Below, in pieces: positions 1 through 8,178 of a stretch of DNA of 64,000 nt; position 1 is the stretch's first letter, and each line of letters starts with the position of its first letter. The notes under the pieces are model-generated. The model was given only the letters and a program-made list of their open reading frames with translations. It was not told where the DNA came from and did no database searches. Position numbers and translations under genes: made by a program. Source of the stretch: Citrobacter koseri ATCC BAA-895 (GTDB lineage: Bacteria > Pseudomonadota > Gammaproteobacteria > Enterobacterales > Enterobacteriaceae); NCBI RefSeq assembly GCF_000018045.1, contig NC_009792.1, positions 3,658,001 through 3,722,000 on the forward strand, read 5' to 3'.

Positions 1-1113
1 GTCGCCTCTGTCCTGACGCTGAAACAATATGCGCAAAAAAATCTGGATCTGACTGCCGCGACAATGACCCATAGTCTTGAGGCCGCATTGGTGTTTTCCG
101 ATGGCGTCGCCGCGACAGAAACGCTGGCCGCGCTGGGGCGCCAGGGGCAGTTCTCGGCCGCAGAGGTCCGCGATAAAAACCAGAAGGTAATCGCCTCCTG
201 GTACTATGACGCACAAGCATCGGACGATAAGCTCAATGGCCTGATCAGCCAGTGGCTTTTCCCGCTGCCGGTGACTCAGCCCGTCTGGCACAATGGCAAA
301 ATTATCGGCGAGGTCTGCCTGACCGCGCGCGACAGCTTGATTGGTCATTTTATCTGGCTCTCGCTGGCGGTTCTTACCGGGTGTATTTTGCTCGCATCCG
401 GCATTGCGTTAATGCTCACGCGTTATTTGCATAATGGCGTGGTGGACGCGCTGCAAAACATCACCGATGTGGTACATGATGTACGCACGAACCGTAACTT
501 TTCACGTCGCGTTTCTGAGGAACGCATTGAAGAGTTCCATCTTTTTGCCCAGGATTTCAACAGCCTGCTGGATGAGATGGAAGAGTGGCAACTGCGGCTA
601 CAGGCTAAAAACGCCCAACTTTTGCGTACCGCGCTGCACGACCCCCTTACTGGTCTTGCTAATCGTGCCGCCTTTCGTAACAGCATAACTGAGTTGATGA
701 ATGACAGCTCCGCCCGTAGCTGTTCGGCGCTGCTATTTCTGGACGGCGATAATTTTAAATTCATTAACGATACATGGGGGCATGCCGCAGGAGATCGCGT
801 TTTGATCGAGGTCGCCCGGCGACTGGCGGAGTTTGGCGGCAATCACCACCAGCCATATCGACTTGGCGGAGATGAATTCGCCATGGTGCTTTACAACGTG
901 CATTCGGAGTACGAAGTTAAACGCATTTGTTCGGCATTATCGCAAGAATTTAATCGCCCTTTTGATCTGCATAACGGGCATCTGGCGAGTATGACGCTGA
1001 GTATTGGTTTCGCGCTGACGTGGGAACACGCTTCCGCAGAAAAATTACAAGAGTTGGCCGATCGTAATATGTATCAGGCCAAACATCAGCGTTCTGAACG
1101 TTCAATTAAATAA
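1..1113 (+). CDS. dgcN: Diguanylate cyclase DgcN (YfiN), 5'-truncated by window edge
   Basis: The reading frame is open from base 1, so the start lies outside; 370 residues are visible against about 408 in E. coli. DgcN is an inner-membrane enzyme that makes cyclic di-GMP from two GTP and is held off by periplasmic YfiR. Seen: a periplasmic segment, a transmembrane helix (nt about 340-420), a HAMP-like linker, then a GGDEF domain with an intact GGDEF signature at nt 865-879 and the DGDNFK metal-binding stretch. The active site therefore looks competent. yfiB follows 13 nt later, as in the yfiRNB operon. The identity is close to certain from sequence and synteny. Confidence 0.97.
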   Translation, partial: VASVLTLKQYAQKNLDLTAATMTHSLEAALVFSDGVAATETLAALGRQGQFSAAEVRDKNQKVIASWYYDAQASDDKLNGLISQWLFPLPVTQPVWHNGKIIGEVCLTARDSLIGHFIWLSLAVLTGCILLASGIALMLTRYLHNGVVDALQNITDVVHDVRTNRNFSRRVSEERIEEFHLFAQDFNSLLDEMEEWQLRLQAKNAQLLRTALHDPLTGLANRAAFRNSITELMNDSSARSCSALLFLDGDNFKFINDTWGHAAGDRVLIEVARRLAEFGGNHHQPYRLGGDEFAMVLYNVHSEYEVKRICSALSQEFNRPFDLHNGHLASMTLSIGFALTWEHASAEKLQELADRNMYQAKHQRSERSIK

Positions 1114-1126
1114 CAGGAATAGATAT

Positions 1127-1609
1127 ATGCTAAAGCGACTTTTCTCCCCGATCATTCTGATAGCGTTGATTCTGGCGGGTTGCCAGACGCCGCAGAGGAA
1201 ATTTACGCCCGAACAAGTTGCGGCAATGAAATCCTATGGATTTACTGAATCAGCAGGCGACTGGTCTCTGGGGCTGTCTGACAACATTTTATTTGATAAA
1301 AACGACTATAAGTTACGCCCGGAAAGCCAGCAGCAAATCCGTGAGATGGCCTCCAGGCTGGCAGCCACCGGGCTGAAACATGCCCGTATGGATGGCCATA
1401 CTGACAACTACGGCGAAGACAGTTATAACGAGGCATTGTCGCTCAAGCGCGCCAATGTGGTTGCTGACGCCTGGGCCGAAGGCGCCAACATCCCACGAAG
1501 CAATCTGACGACGCAGGGTTTAGGTAAAAAGCACCCGGTCGCCAGCAATCAGAGCGCGAAAGGTCGTGCTGAAAACCGCCGCGTTGCCGTCGTCATCAGC
1601 ACGCCGTAA
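1127..1609 (+). CDS. yfiB: OmpA-family lipoprotein YfiB
   Basis: A 160-residue outer-membrane lipoprotein that sequesters the periplasmic repressor YfiR and so relieves inhibition of DgcN. The N-terminus is a lipoprotein signal peptide with lipobox LAGC (Cys about residue 19). An OmpA C-terminal peptidoglycan-binding domain follows, with the typical DGHTDNYG and AENRRV motifs. It is the last gene of the yfiRNB-type operon and converges with the PepSY gene, the two stop codons being 2 nt apart. Length matches the E. coli protein. Confidence 0.95.
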   Translation: MLKRLFSPIILIALILAGCQTPQRKFTPEQVAAMKSYGFTESAGDWSLGLSDNILFDKNDYKLRPESQQQIREMASRLAATGLKHARMDGHTDNYGEDSYNEALSLKRANVVADAWAEGANIPRSNLTTQGLGKKHPVASNQSAKGRAENRRVAVVISTP

Positions 1610-1611
1610 TG

Positions 1612-2970
1612 TTAGTCAACTGGCTGCGCAAGGGCGGCGCGAGACGTGCTGAACCAGCGCAGCCAGTCGATAACGATAAATACCAGCAGACTGCCTCCCA
1701 GCACCGGCATCGCCATCCCCAGGGCGGCAGCCAGCACCAGAACCCCGCACCTTCCCGGCCAACCTAACGTAAGCCAACACTGCATCAGCGTTTGTGCCGG
1801 GTTAACGCCTGACCTGGCCGGTCGGCGAATCCACCACAGACGGTAGCCGATAATAATCATCAGGCAAAGCCCGATGCCGAAGGCGATCAGCAGTAACTGA
1901 TTTGGCAGACCAAACAGTATGCCCATATGGAAATCGACGCCCCAGCGCGTCAGCTTTGCCATAAGCGGAAAGTCAGCAAAATGCGTCCGGTCGATAACAT
2001 GCAGGGTTGCGGCGTCTACTGATACCGCATCAACCTGTGTCGGCCAGCGGCGATCAATTTCAGTTACCGTCCAGCCATGTTGCGCATCTTTGGCCGGACG
2101 AATCTCCAGCTTTTTAGCATCAATTCCCGCCGCCTGCGCCGTATGCAGAACCGCATCAAACTGGCTGACATCCATATGCATAACCGGCATTTCCTGCCCG
2201 GCATGATGATCGGCATGTTCATCAGCAGGGTGTTCGTCGCCATAAAGCTGCGTATTCACCTGCGGCGTCAGCCAGCCAAAAGCCGCACGCATTTTATCCA
2301 CGTTGCCTCCGGCCCACTGGGACCAGGTTAAACCGGTTGCCGAGAACAGCAGCATCCCCGCCAGCAATAACCACCCCAGCATTACGTGTAAACGCCGGTT
2401 ATTTTGCACCCGATTATTCAGCCGACGTTTTGGTCGGGTGAAATACCAGAGCATGATGCCGCCAGTCGCCGCAACCCACATCCAGGAGGCCGCCAGCTCG
2501 CTGTAAATTCGCCCGATATCCCCCAATAGCAAAGAGCGGTGAGCATAATCAATCCACTGACGCAGGGGCAAAATGCCACTGGTGCCATAGACCGTCATAT
2601 CGCCTTTCACCGCCAGCGTCACTGGATCGATGAAAATCGCCCGGTTCTCGGAAGCGGCAAGTCCGGGGTCGGCAAACATCACCCGCGTCGTTGCGCCCTC
2701 TTCAAGAGCGGGACGAACGGCATGCAGTCGTAAATGCCCTCCCGTCACCTGTTGGGCAACGGCGATTTGCGCCGCCAGCGGTTGCCGCTCTCCTTGCCCT
2801 GTGCCCTGTAGCGCCGGTGCATAGAGCGCCTCTTCCAGTTGCGGCGTCGCAACGTAGAGCGTACCGGTTAAGGCCGCCACAAAGATAAATGGCCCGACAA
2901 ACAGACCTGTGTAGAAATGAAAACGTCGCAGCAGGGTTATCCATGCCGCGCGCGGAGTGCAGGTTGTCAT
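1612..2970 (-). CDS. PepSY-associated membrane protein (PiuB/COG3182-like)
   Basis: About 452 residues. Several hydrophobic helices flank two periplasmic PepSY-like regions, and a stretch rich in His, Asp and Glu (DEHPADEHADHHAG) could bind metal. Family members are found beside iron or copper uptake genes and are thought to act in metal reduction or transport; the reaction is not established. I choose the ATG at 2970, preceded by GAGGA five nt upstream; a longer frame starts at 2991 without a good ribosome site. The DUF2946 gene lies just upstream on the same strand, a common pairing. This gene pair is absent between yfiB and rplS in E. coli K-12. Confidence 0.8.
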   Translation of the reverse strand: MTTCTPRAAWITLLRRFHFYTGLFVGPFIFVAALTGTLYVATPQLEEALYAPALQGTGQGERQPLAAQIAVAQQVTGGHLRLHAVRPALEEGATTRVMFADPGLAASENRAIFIDPVTLAVKGDMTVYGTSGILPLRQWIDYAHRSLLLGDIGRIYSELAASWMWVAATGGIMLWYFTRPKRRLNNRVQNNRRLHVMLGWLLLAGMLLFSATGLTWSQWAGGNVDKMRAAFGWLTPQVNTQLYGDEHPADEHADHHAGQEMPVMHMDVSQFDAVLHTAQAAGIDAKKLEIRPAKDAQHGWTVTEIDRRWPTQVDAVSVDAATLHVIDRTHFADFPLMAKLTRWGVDFHMGILFGLPNQLLLIAFGIGLCLMIIIGYRLWWIRRPARSGVNPAQTLMQCWLTLGWPGRCGVLVLAAALGMAMPVLGGSLLVFIVIDWLRWFSTSRAALAQPVD

Positions 2971-3033
2971 ACTTTTCCTCAGAGAAAGCACACATGTGTC
3001 GTGACGCTTATGCGCACAAACGTATTGTTAGAT

Positions 3034-3444
3034 TCAGGAAACAGCAGACCTGCGCGGCGGTGCGCGCGTATCGGGATAAAGCCAGGGGAAGAAATGCCAG
3101 TGTTTAACAACCGGGCGTGGCGGCGTCAGCTTTTGTCTGAGCAGCATCCCGGACAACAGGATGACCAGCGCCAGCATCAGGCCAGGAACATGGGTCAGGA
3201 GGACGCAATACCCGCACGCTTCACCGTGATCGACAGGCATCGGCATTGATGAAGACTGCCCATGATGTCCAACATGTTCAGCCATCATGCTCATGTCATG
3301 ATGCATACCAGGCATGGCGCTCATGGGATCTTTTTGCAACGAGACGGAGATAAGCGGCGCCACCACGATCAGCAGGATCGCAAACATCGCGAGCCATGTC
3401 GCGTTGCGTTGATACGCAGGCTGACGAAATGTACCGATAACCAC
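3034..3444 (-). CDS. DUF2946 family small membrane protein
   Basis: 136 residues, with a GTG start preceded by GGAGGGG. One N-terminal helix is followed by a Met/His-rich periplasmic stretch (MPGMHHDMSMMAEHVGHHG), a Cys pair ACGYC, and a second helix. The Met/His/Cys content suggests copper contact; that is inference, since DUF2946 has no assigned function. It lies 63 nt upstream of the PepSY gene on the same strand and probably shares its transcript. Confidence 0.75.
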   Translation of the reverse strand: MVIGTFRQPAYQRNATWLAMFAILLIVVAPLISVSLQKDPMSAMPGMHHDMSMMAEHVGHHGQSSSMPMPVDHGEACGYCVLLTHVPGLMLALVILLSGMLLRQKLTPPRPVVKHWHFFPWLYPDTRAPPRRSAVS

Positions 3445-3523
3445 TGCCCCTCCCGTAACGAACGGGCATTGTAAATGATTTATGAACTAATGGTTAACGT
3501 TGTGAGCTTCACGAAGATAAAAA

Positions 3524-3550
3524 AAGGGCCAGCCAACTGGCCAGCCCTTT
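3524..3550 (-). terminator. Rho-independent terminator of the rpsP-rimM-trmD-rplS operon
   Basis: Read on the minus strand, AAAGGGC and GCCCTTT arms with a further GGCC/GGCC core form a stem of about 12 bp (two G-T wobbles) with a 4-nt loop, followed by a run of T. It lies 28 nt past the rplS stop codon. Confidence 0.9.
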
Positions 3551-3577
3551 CTTACAGGATGTCGCCTGAGCGATATC

Positions 3578-3925
3578 TTAGTTAAGACGCTCTTTAATAC
3601 GAGCAGCCTTACCAGTACGCTCACGCAGGTAGTACAGTTTAGCTTTACGAACGGCACCACGACGTTTAACAGCAATGCTGTCAACTACCGGAGAGTGAGT
3701 CTGGAAGACACGCTCAACGCCTTCGCCGTTGGAAATTTTACGAACAGTGAATGCAGAGTGCAGACCGCGGTTACGAATAGCGATAACCACGCCCTCGAAT
3801 GCCTGCAGACGTTTTTTGGAACCTTCAACAACCCATACTTTCACTTCCACGGTATCACCCGGACGGAAGGAAGGTACGTCCTGCTTCATCTGCTCTTGTT
3901 CAAGTTGCTTAATAATGTTGCTCAT
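3578..3925 (-). CDS. rplS: 50S ribosomal protein L19
   Basis: 115 residues, virtually identical to E. coli L19 (starts MSNIIKQLEQEQMKQDVPSF, ends AARIKERLN). L19 sits at the interface of the 30S and 50S subunits. Last gene of the rpsP-rimM-trmD-rplS operon, 41 nt after trmD, and followed by a strong terminator. Confidence 0.99.
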   Translation of the reverse strand: MSNIIKQLEQEQMKQDVPSFRPGDTVEVKVWVVEGSKKRLQAFEGVVIAIRNRGLHSAFTVRKISNGEGVERVFQTHSPVVDSIAVKRRGAVRKAKLYYLRERTGKAARIKERLN

Positions 3926-3966
3926 AATTTAATCTCTTATCCTGGGTAAACTGATATTTGGGGGTC

Positions 3967-4734
3967 TCAGACCAGCCCATCATGTTTATGTTGCTGTTGT
4001 GCGTGTTCCGTTTTGAACTCCGCCAGCAACCTTGCTTGCTCTTCAGTCAGAGCCAGGTTTTCCAGAAGTTCAGGTCTTCTAAGCCAGGTTCGGCCCAGCG
4101 ACTGTTTCAAACGCCAGCGACGTATCTCAGCATGGTTTCCTGACAGCAATACTGCCGGTACTTCCATCCCTTCCAACACTTCAGGTCGAGTATAGTGTGG
4201 ACAGTCCAGTAATCCGTCGGCAAAGGAATCTTCGATTGCCGAAGCCTCATGACCCAGAACCCCCGGAATGAACCGGGAAACGGAGTCAATCAGCGTCATT
4301 GCTGGTAACTCACCACCACTGAGTACGTAATCGCCGATTGACCATTCTTCGTCAATTTCGGTTTGAATCACGCGCTCATCTATTCCTTCGTAGCGACCGC
4401 ACACCAGAATCAGTTTCTGATTCGTTGCCAGTTCGCTGACGCCCGCTTGATCAAGCTTGCGTCCCTGAGGTGACAGATAGATCACCTTAGCGCCTTCACC
4501 CGCCGCGCTTTTTGCTGCATGAATGGCGTCCCGCAAGGGTTGCACCATCATTAACATCCCCGGTCCGCCGCCGTAAGGACGATCGTCCACGGTACGGTGC
4601 CGGTCATGCGTGAAGTCACGAGGACTCCAGCTCTGGATGCTCAGCAGGCCATTTTTTACTGCCCGGCCAGTTACCCCGTAATCGGTAATTGCGCGGAACA
4701 TTTCAGGAAACAGGCTAACGATACCTATAAACAC
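3967..4734 (-). CDS. trmD: tRNA (guanine-37-N1)-methyltransferase TrmD
   Basis: 255 residues. TrmD methylates N1 of G37 next to the anticodon in tRNAs with G36, using S-adenosylmethionine, and prevents +1 frameshifting. The SPOUT trefoil-knot motifs are present (LVCGRYEGIDERV, YVLSGGELPAM). I place the start at the GTG at 4734, with GGGGA seven nt upstream; this gives the family's usual length. A longer in-frame ATG at 4797 lies inside rimM and adds 21 unrelated residues. Essential gene of the ribosomal operon. Confidence 0.98.
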   Translation of the reverse strand: MFIGIVSLFPEMFRAITDYGVTGRAVKNGLLSIQSWSPRDFTHDRHRTVDDRPYGGGPGMLMMVQPLRDAIHAAKSAAGEGAKVIYLSPQGRKLDQAGVSELATNQKLILVCGRYEGIDERVIQTEIDEEWSIGDYVLSGGELPAMTLIDSVSRFIPGVLGHEASAIEDSFADGLLDCPHYTRPEVLEGMEVPAVLLSGNHAEIRRWRLKQSLGRTWLRRPELLENLALTEEQARLLAEFKTEHAQQQHKHDGLV

Positions 4735-4778
4735 AAGCCAATCCCCATAACGCCGACTTTTACCGTTTATCCGGTGGT

Positions 4779-5327
4779 TTAAAAACCAGGATCCCAATCT
4801 ACTTCGATAGTACGAGTAGCGAGATCGACTTTCTTGATAACCTGCCCATCGAGGAACGGCACAAGACGTTCCTTGATACCAAACGCATCTTTCAGGTTTG
4901 CCTTGATAACGATGACGTCATTCGAACCGGTTTCCATCATATCGACGACTTTACCGAGATCGTAGCCTTCAGTGGTCACTACCTGGCAGCCCATAAGGTC
5001 TTTCCAGTAGTAGGAACCATCTTCCAGCGCTGGCAACTGCGAGGAATCCACGACAATTTCGCAATTAGTCAGTAGATTCGCCGAATCACGATCGTCAACG
5101 CCTTTCAGCTTGATGATCAGATCCTGATTGTGGTGCTTCCAGCTTTCCAGCTGTACTTGCTGCCACTGACCCGCCTTCTGGATAAACCAGGGCTGATAGT
5201 CAAAAATGCTTTCGGCGTCTTCGGTGGAAGAAAACACTCTGAGCCACCCACGAATACCGTAAGACGACCCCATTTTCCCCAAAACGATGGGTTCAACGGG
5301 CGCTTGCGCAGTGAGTTGCTTGCTCAT
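4779..5327 (-). CDS. rimM: 16S rRNA maturation factor RimM
   Basis: 182 residues from the ATG at 5327 (MSKQLTAQAP...), matching E. coli RimM. It binds ribosomal protein S19 and helps mature the 30S head. The N-terminal barrel (VLGKMGSSYGIRGWLRVFS) and C-terminal PRC-barrel ending in VDWDPGF are intact. Alternative starts at 5336 (GTG) and 5330 (ATG) are in frame. It lies between rpsP and trmD. Confidence 0.98.
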   Translation of the reverse strand: MSKQLTAQAPVEPIVLGKMGSSYGIRGWLRVFSSTEDAESIFDYQPWFIQKAGQWQQVQLESWKHHNQDLIIKLKGVDDRDSANLLTNCEIVVDSSQLPALEDGSYYWKDLMGCQVVTTEGYDLGKVVDMMETGSNDVIVIKANLKDAFGIKERLVPFLDGQVIKKVDLATRTIEVDWDPGF

Positions 5328-5345
5328 CATGACCACCGTGACAGA

Positions 5346-5594
5346 TTAAGCTGCTTTGTTTGCTGCTTTGATCAGCGCTGCAACGCGATCAGAAATAGTC
5401 GCGCCCTGGCCAACCCAGTGAGCGATGCGATCCAGATCCAGGCGGGTGCCTTCTTCTTTTTCGCTGGCGATCGGGTTGAAGAAGCCAACGCGCTCAATGA
5501 AGCGACCGTTGCGTGCATTACGGCTGTCGGTAACAACAACCTGGTAGAACGGACGCTTTTTAGCGCCGTGACGAGCTAAACGAATAGTAACCAT
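5346..5594 (-). CDS. rpsP: 30S ribosomal protein S16
   Basis: 82 residues ([20 protein letters not shown]...), matching E. coli S16. First gene of the rpsP operon, with GAGGA eight nt before the ATG. A GC-rich hairpin lies just upstream in the leader (see 5617-5652). Confidence 0.99.
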
Positions 5595-5616
5595 AACATC
5601 CTCTTGTGTGAATAAA

Positions 5617-5652
5617 ACACCCAGGCCCCATCGAGGAACGGAGCCCGGGTGT
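5617..5652 (-). promoter_or_regulatory. Leader hairpin before rpsP (terminator or attenuator)
   Basis: On the minus strand ACACCC...GGGTGT arms extend to about 12 bp with two mismatches around a 12-nt loop and are followed by TTTTATT, 23 nt before the rpsP ATG. The shape is that of an intrinsic terminator sitting in front of a ribosomal operon. It could end ffh transcription or attenuate the rpsP operon; the sequence alone does not decide. Confidence 0.5.
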
Positions 5653-5843
5653 CATATTAAAAGCCCGAAAATTTTACTGATTTCTGGGGAAAATGCAATC
5701 AGCAGTTGATAACTCTGCTATAAAAGGCCGTCGGCGGTGCAGGCAGTTCGGTGCCGGCGTGCGCGCAGCCACCGGAGCGTACACGCAGTACGTGAGGATG
5801 GCGAGCACACCCCGGTGCCGAAATGGCAAACAAGCCAGGCTGA

Positions 5844-7205
5844 TTAACGACCCGGGAAGCCTGGCGGCATCATACCCTTCATGCCACGCATCATCTTCGC
5901 CATCCCGCCTTTCTTCATTTTCTTCATCATGCGCTGCATGTCGTCGAACTGTTTCAGAAGACGGTTAACGTCCTGTACCTGCATGCCACAACCGGCTGCG
6001 ATACGGCGTTTACGGGAACCTTTGATGATTTCTGGCTTCGCGCGCTCTTTCAGCGTCATCGAGTTGATGATCGCCTCCATCCGCACCAGCACCTTGTCAT
6101 CCATCTGCGATTTCACGTTGTCAGGAATCTGGCCCATGCCCGGCAGCTTGCCCATCAGGCTCGCCATACCGCCCATGTTTTTCATCTGGTTGAGCTGTTC
6201 GAGGAAATCGTTCAGATCAAAGCCGTCGCCTTTTTTCAGTTTGCTGGCTAATTTCTCAGCCTGCGCGCGGTCAACTTTGCTTTCAATATCTTCGATCAGC
6301 GACAGCACGTCGCCCATGCCGAGAATACGGGACGCGATACGATCCGGGTGGAACGGCTCCAGCGCTTCGGTTTTCTCGCCAACGCCGAGGAATTTAATCG
6401 GCTTGCCGGTGATATGACGAATAGAGAGCGCGGCACCGCCACGGGCGTCACCGTCGACTTTCGTCAGCACCACGCCGGTCAACGGCAGCGCTTCGTTAAA
6501 CGCTTTCGCGGTATTCGCGGCATCCTGACCGGTCATCGCATCGACCACAAACAGGGTCTCTACCGGATTAATAGAAGCGTGGACCTGTTTGATTTCGTCC
6601 ATCATCGCTTCATCGACGTGCAGGCGACCGGCGGTATCCACCAGCAGCACGTCGTAGAATTTGAGTTTCGCTTCTTTCAGCGCGGCATTGACGATATCAA
6701 CCGGCTTCTGACCGACGTCAGACGGGAAGAAATCGACGTCAACCTGCTGTGCCAGGGTTTCCAGCTGTTTGATCGCCGCCGGGCGATAAACGTCGGCAGA
6801 GACGACCAGCACTTTCTTCTTGTGCTTCTCGCGCAGGAATTTACCCAGCTTACCGACGCTGGTGGTTTTACCGGCGCCCTGCAAGCCCGCCATCAGCACG
6901 ACGGCTGGCGGCTGCGCGGCCAGATTCAGGGTCTGGTTCTCTTCGCCCATCGCCGCAACCAGTTCGTTGCGCACAATCTTGACGAACTCCTGCCCCGGCG
7001 TCAGGCTCTTGTTAACTTCATGACCAACCGCTTTCTCTTTTACGCGATTGATAAACTCTCGCACTACAGGAAGCGCAACGTCAGCCTCCAGCAGCGCCAT
7101 GCGCACTTCGCGCAGCGTCTCTTTAACGTTGTCTTCAGTAAGGCGTCCACGGCCACTGATATTGCGCAGCGTGCGCGACAAACGATCGGTTAAATTATCA
7201 AACAT
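5844..7205 (-). CDS. ffh: Signal recognition particle protein Ffh
   Basis: 453 residues. GTPase subunit of SRP that, with 4.5S RNA, targets nascent inner-membrane proteins to FtsY. The order is N domain, G domain with P-loop GLQGAGKTTS (about residues 105-114), DTAGR and TKVDG, then the Met-rich M domain with the RNA-binding segment GSRKRRIAAGCGM and a long Met/Lys-rich tail. Divergent from ypjD. Confidence 0.99.
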   Translation of the reverse strand: MFDNLTDRLSRTLRNISGRGRLTEDNVKETLREVRMALLEADVALPVVREFINRVKEKAVGHEVNKSLTPGQEFVKIVRNELVAAMGEENQTLNLAAQPPAVVLMAGLQGAGKTTSVGKLGKFLREKHKKKVLVVSADVYRPAAIKQLETLAQQVDVDFFPSDVGQKPVDIVNAALKEAKLKFYDVLLVDTAGRLHVDEAMMDEIKQVHASINPVETLFVVDAMTGQDAANTAKAFNEALPLTGVVLTKVDGDARGGAALSIRHITGKPIKFLGVGEKTEALEPFHPDRIASRILGMGDVLSLIEDIESKVDRAQAEKLASKLKKGDGFDLNDFLEQLNQMKNMGGMASLMGKLPGMGQIPDNVKSQMDDKVLVRMEAIINSMTLKERAKPEIIKGSRKRRIAAGCGMQVQDVNRLLKQFDDMQRMMKKMKKGGMAKMMRGMKGMMPPGFPGR

Positions 7206-7368
7206 TGTCTCTCGCCTGGGGTGGAAACGGTTGGTCGCTAGCGCGACACATATACAGAATTTTGTCGCAGTATAACATGAAGCCGCCTTTGTTGTTATGC
7301 AACGGTTGGAGCAGCGGTCACGTAACGCTATACTGCTTCTCTCTCACTGGCCAACTGTCGACACTCCT

Positions 7369-8160
7369 ATGCCCGTTTTTGCTTTACTCGCTCTTGTCGC
7401 CTATTCCATCAGCCTCGCGCTGATCGTTCCAGCTTTGCTGCAAAAAAACAGCGGCTGGCGGCGTATGGCTATTCTTTCTGCGGTCATCGCGCTGGTGTGC
7501 CATGCTTTTGCGCTGGAAGCCCGAATCCTGCCCGGCGGCGAAAGCGGTCAAAACCTGAGTCTGCTGAACGTCGGTTCGCTGGTCAGCCTGATGATTTGTA
7601 CCGTCATGACAATTGTCGCTTCACGCAATCGCGGCTGGCTGCTGCTGCCTGTTGTCTACGCCTTTGCGTTAATTAACCTGGCCTTCGCCACGTTCATGCC
7701 GAACGAGTACATCACCCACCTCGAAGCCACGCCAGGTATGATGATACACATCGGCCTGTCGCTGTTCGCTTACGCCACATTGATCATTGCCGCGCTGTAT
7801 GCGTTGCAGCTGGCATGGATCGACTATCAGCTCAAAAACAAAAAGCTGGCGTTCAATAATGAAATGCCTCCGCTGATGAGCATTGAGCGCAAAATGTTTC
7901 ACATCACGCAGATTGGCGTGGTGCTGCTGACGCTCACGCTGTGTACTGGTCTGTTTTACATGCATAACCTGTTCAGCATGGAAAATATCGACAAAGCCGT
8001 TCTCTCTATCGTGGCATGGTTTGTCTATATTGTTCTGTTGTGGGGACATTACCACGAAGGCTGGCGCGGACGTCGGGTCGTATGGTTTAACGTCGCGGGC
8101 GCAGGCATTCTGACGCTGGCCTATTTCGGCAGCCGCGTATTGCAGCAGTTTGTAAGCTAA
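7369..8160 (+). CDS. ypjD: Inner-membrane protein YpjD (CcsA/cytochrome c assembly fold)
   Basis: 263 residues from the ATG at 7369; an upstream in-frame ATG at 7297 adds 24 residues absent from the E. coli protein. About eight hydrophobic helices. It belongs to the CcsA-like family, but its job in enterics is not settled; the location between ffh and the CNNM/CorB-type gene yfjD is conserved. yfjD begins 18 nt after the stop, so co-transcription is likely. Confidence 0.93.
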   Translation: MPVFALLALVAYSISLALIVPALLQKNSGWRRMAILSAVIALVCHAFALEARILPGGESGQNLSLLNVGSLVSLMICTVMTIVASRNRGWLLLPVVYAFALINLAFATFMPNEYITHLEATPGMMIHIGLSLFAYATLIIAALYALQLAWIDYQLKNKKLAFNNEMPPLMSIERKMFHITQIGVVLLTLTLCTGLFYMHNLFSMENIDKAVLSIVAWFVYIVLLWGHYHEGWRGRRVVWFNVAGAGILTLAYFGSRVLQQFVS

Positions 8161-8178
8161 GTCTTAAAGGAGCCCCCC

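Noticed and set aside
4735..4797. Longer N-terminus for TrmD
   Set aside because: Adds 21 residues not in the family and overlaps rimM; the GTG at 4734 has a good ribosome site.
5700..5830. GC-rich imperfect inverted repeat between rpsP and ffh, possible named intergenic repeat
   Set aside because: Arms match only partly and I could not tie it to a known repeat family by eye; not called.
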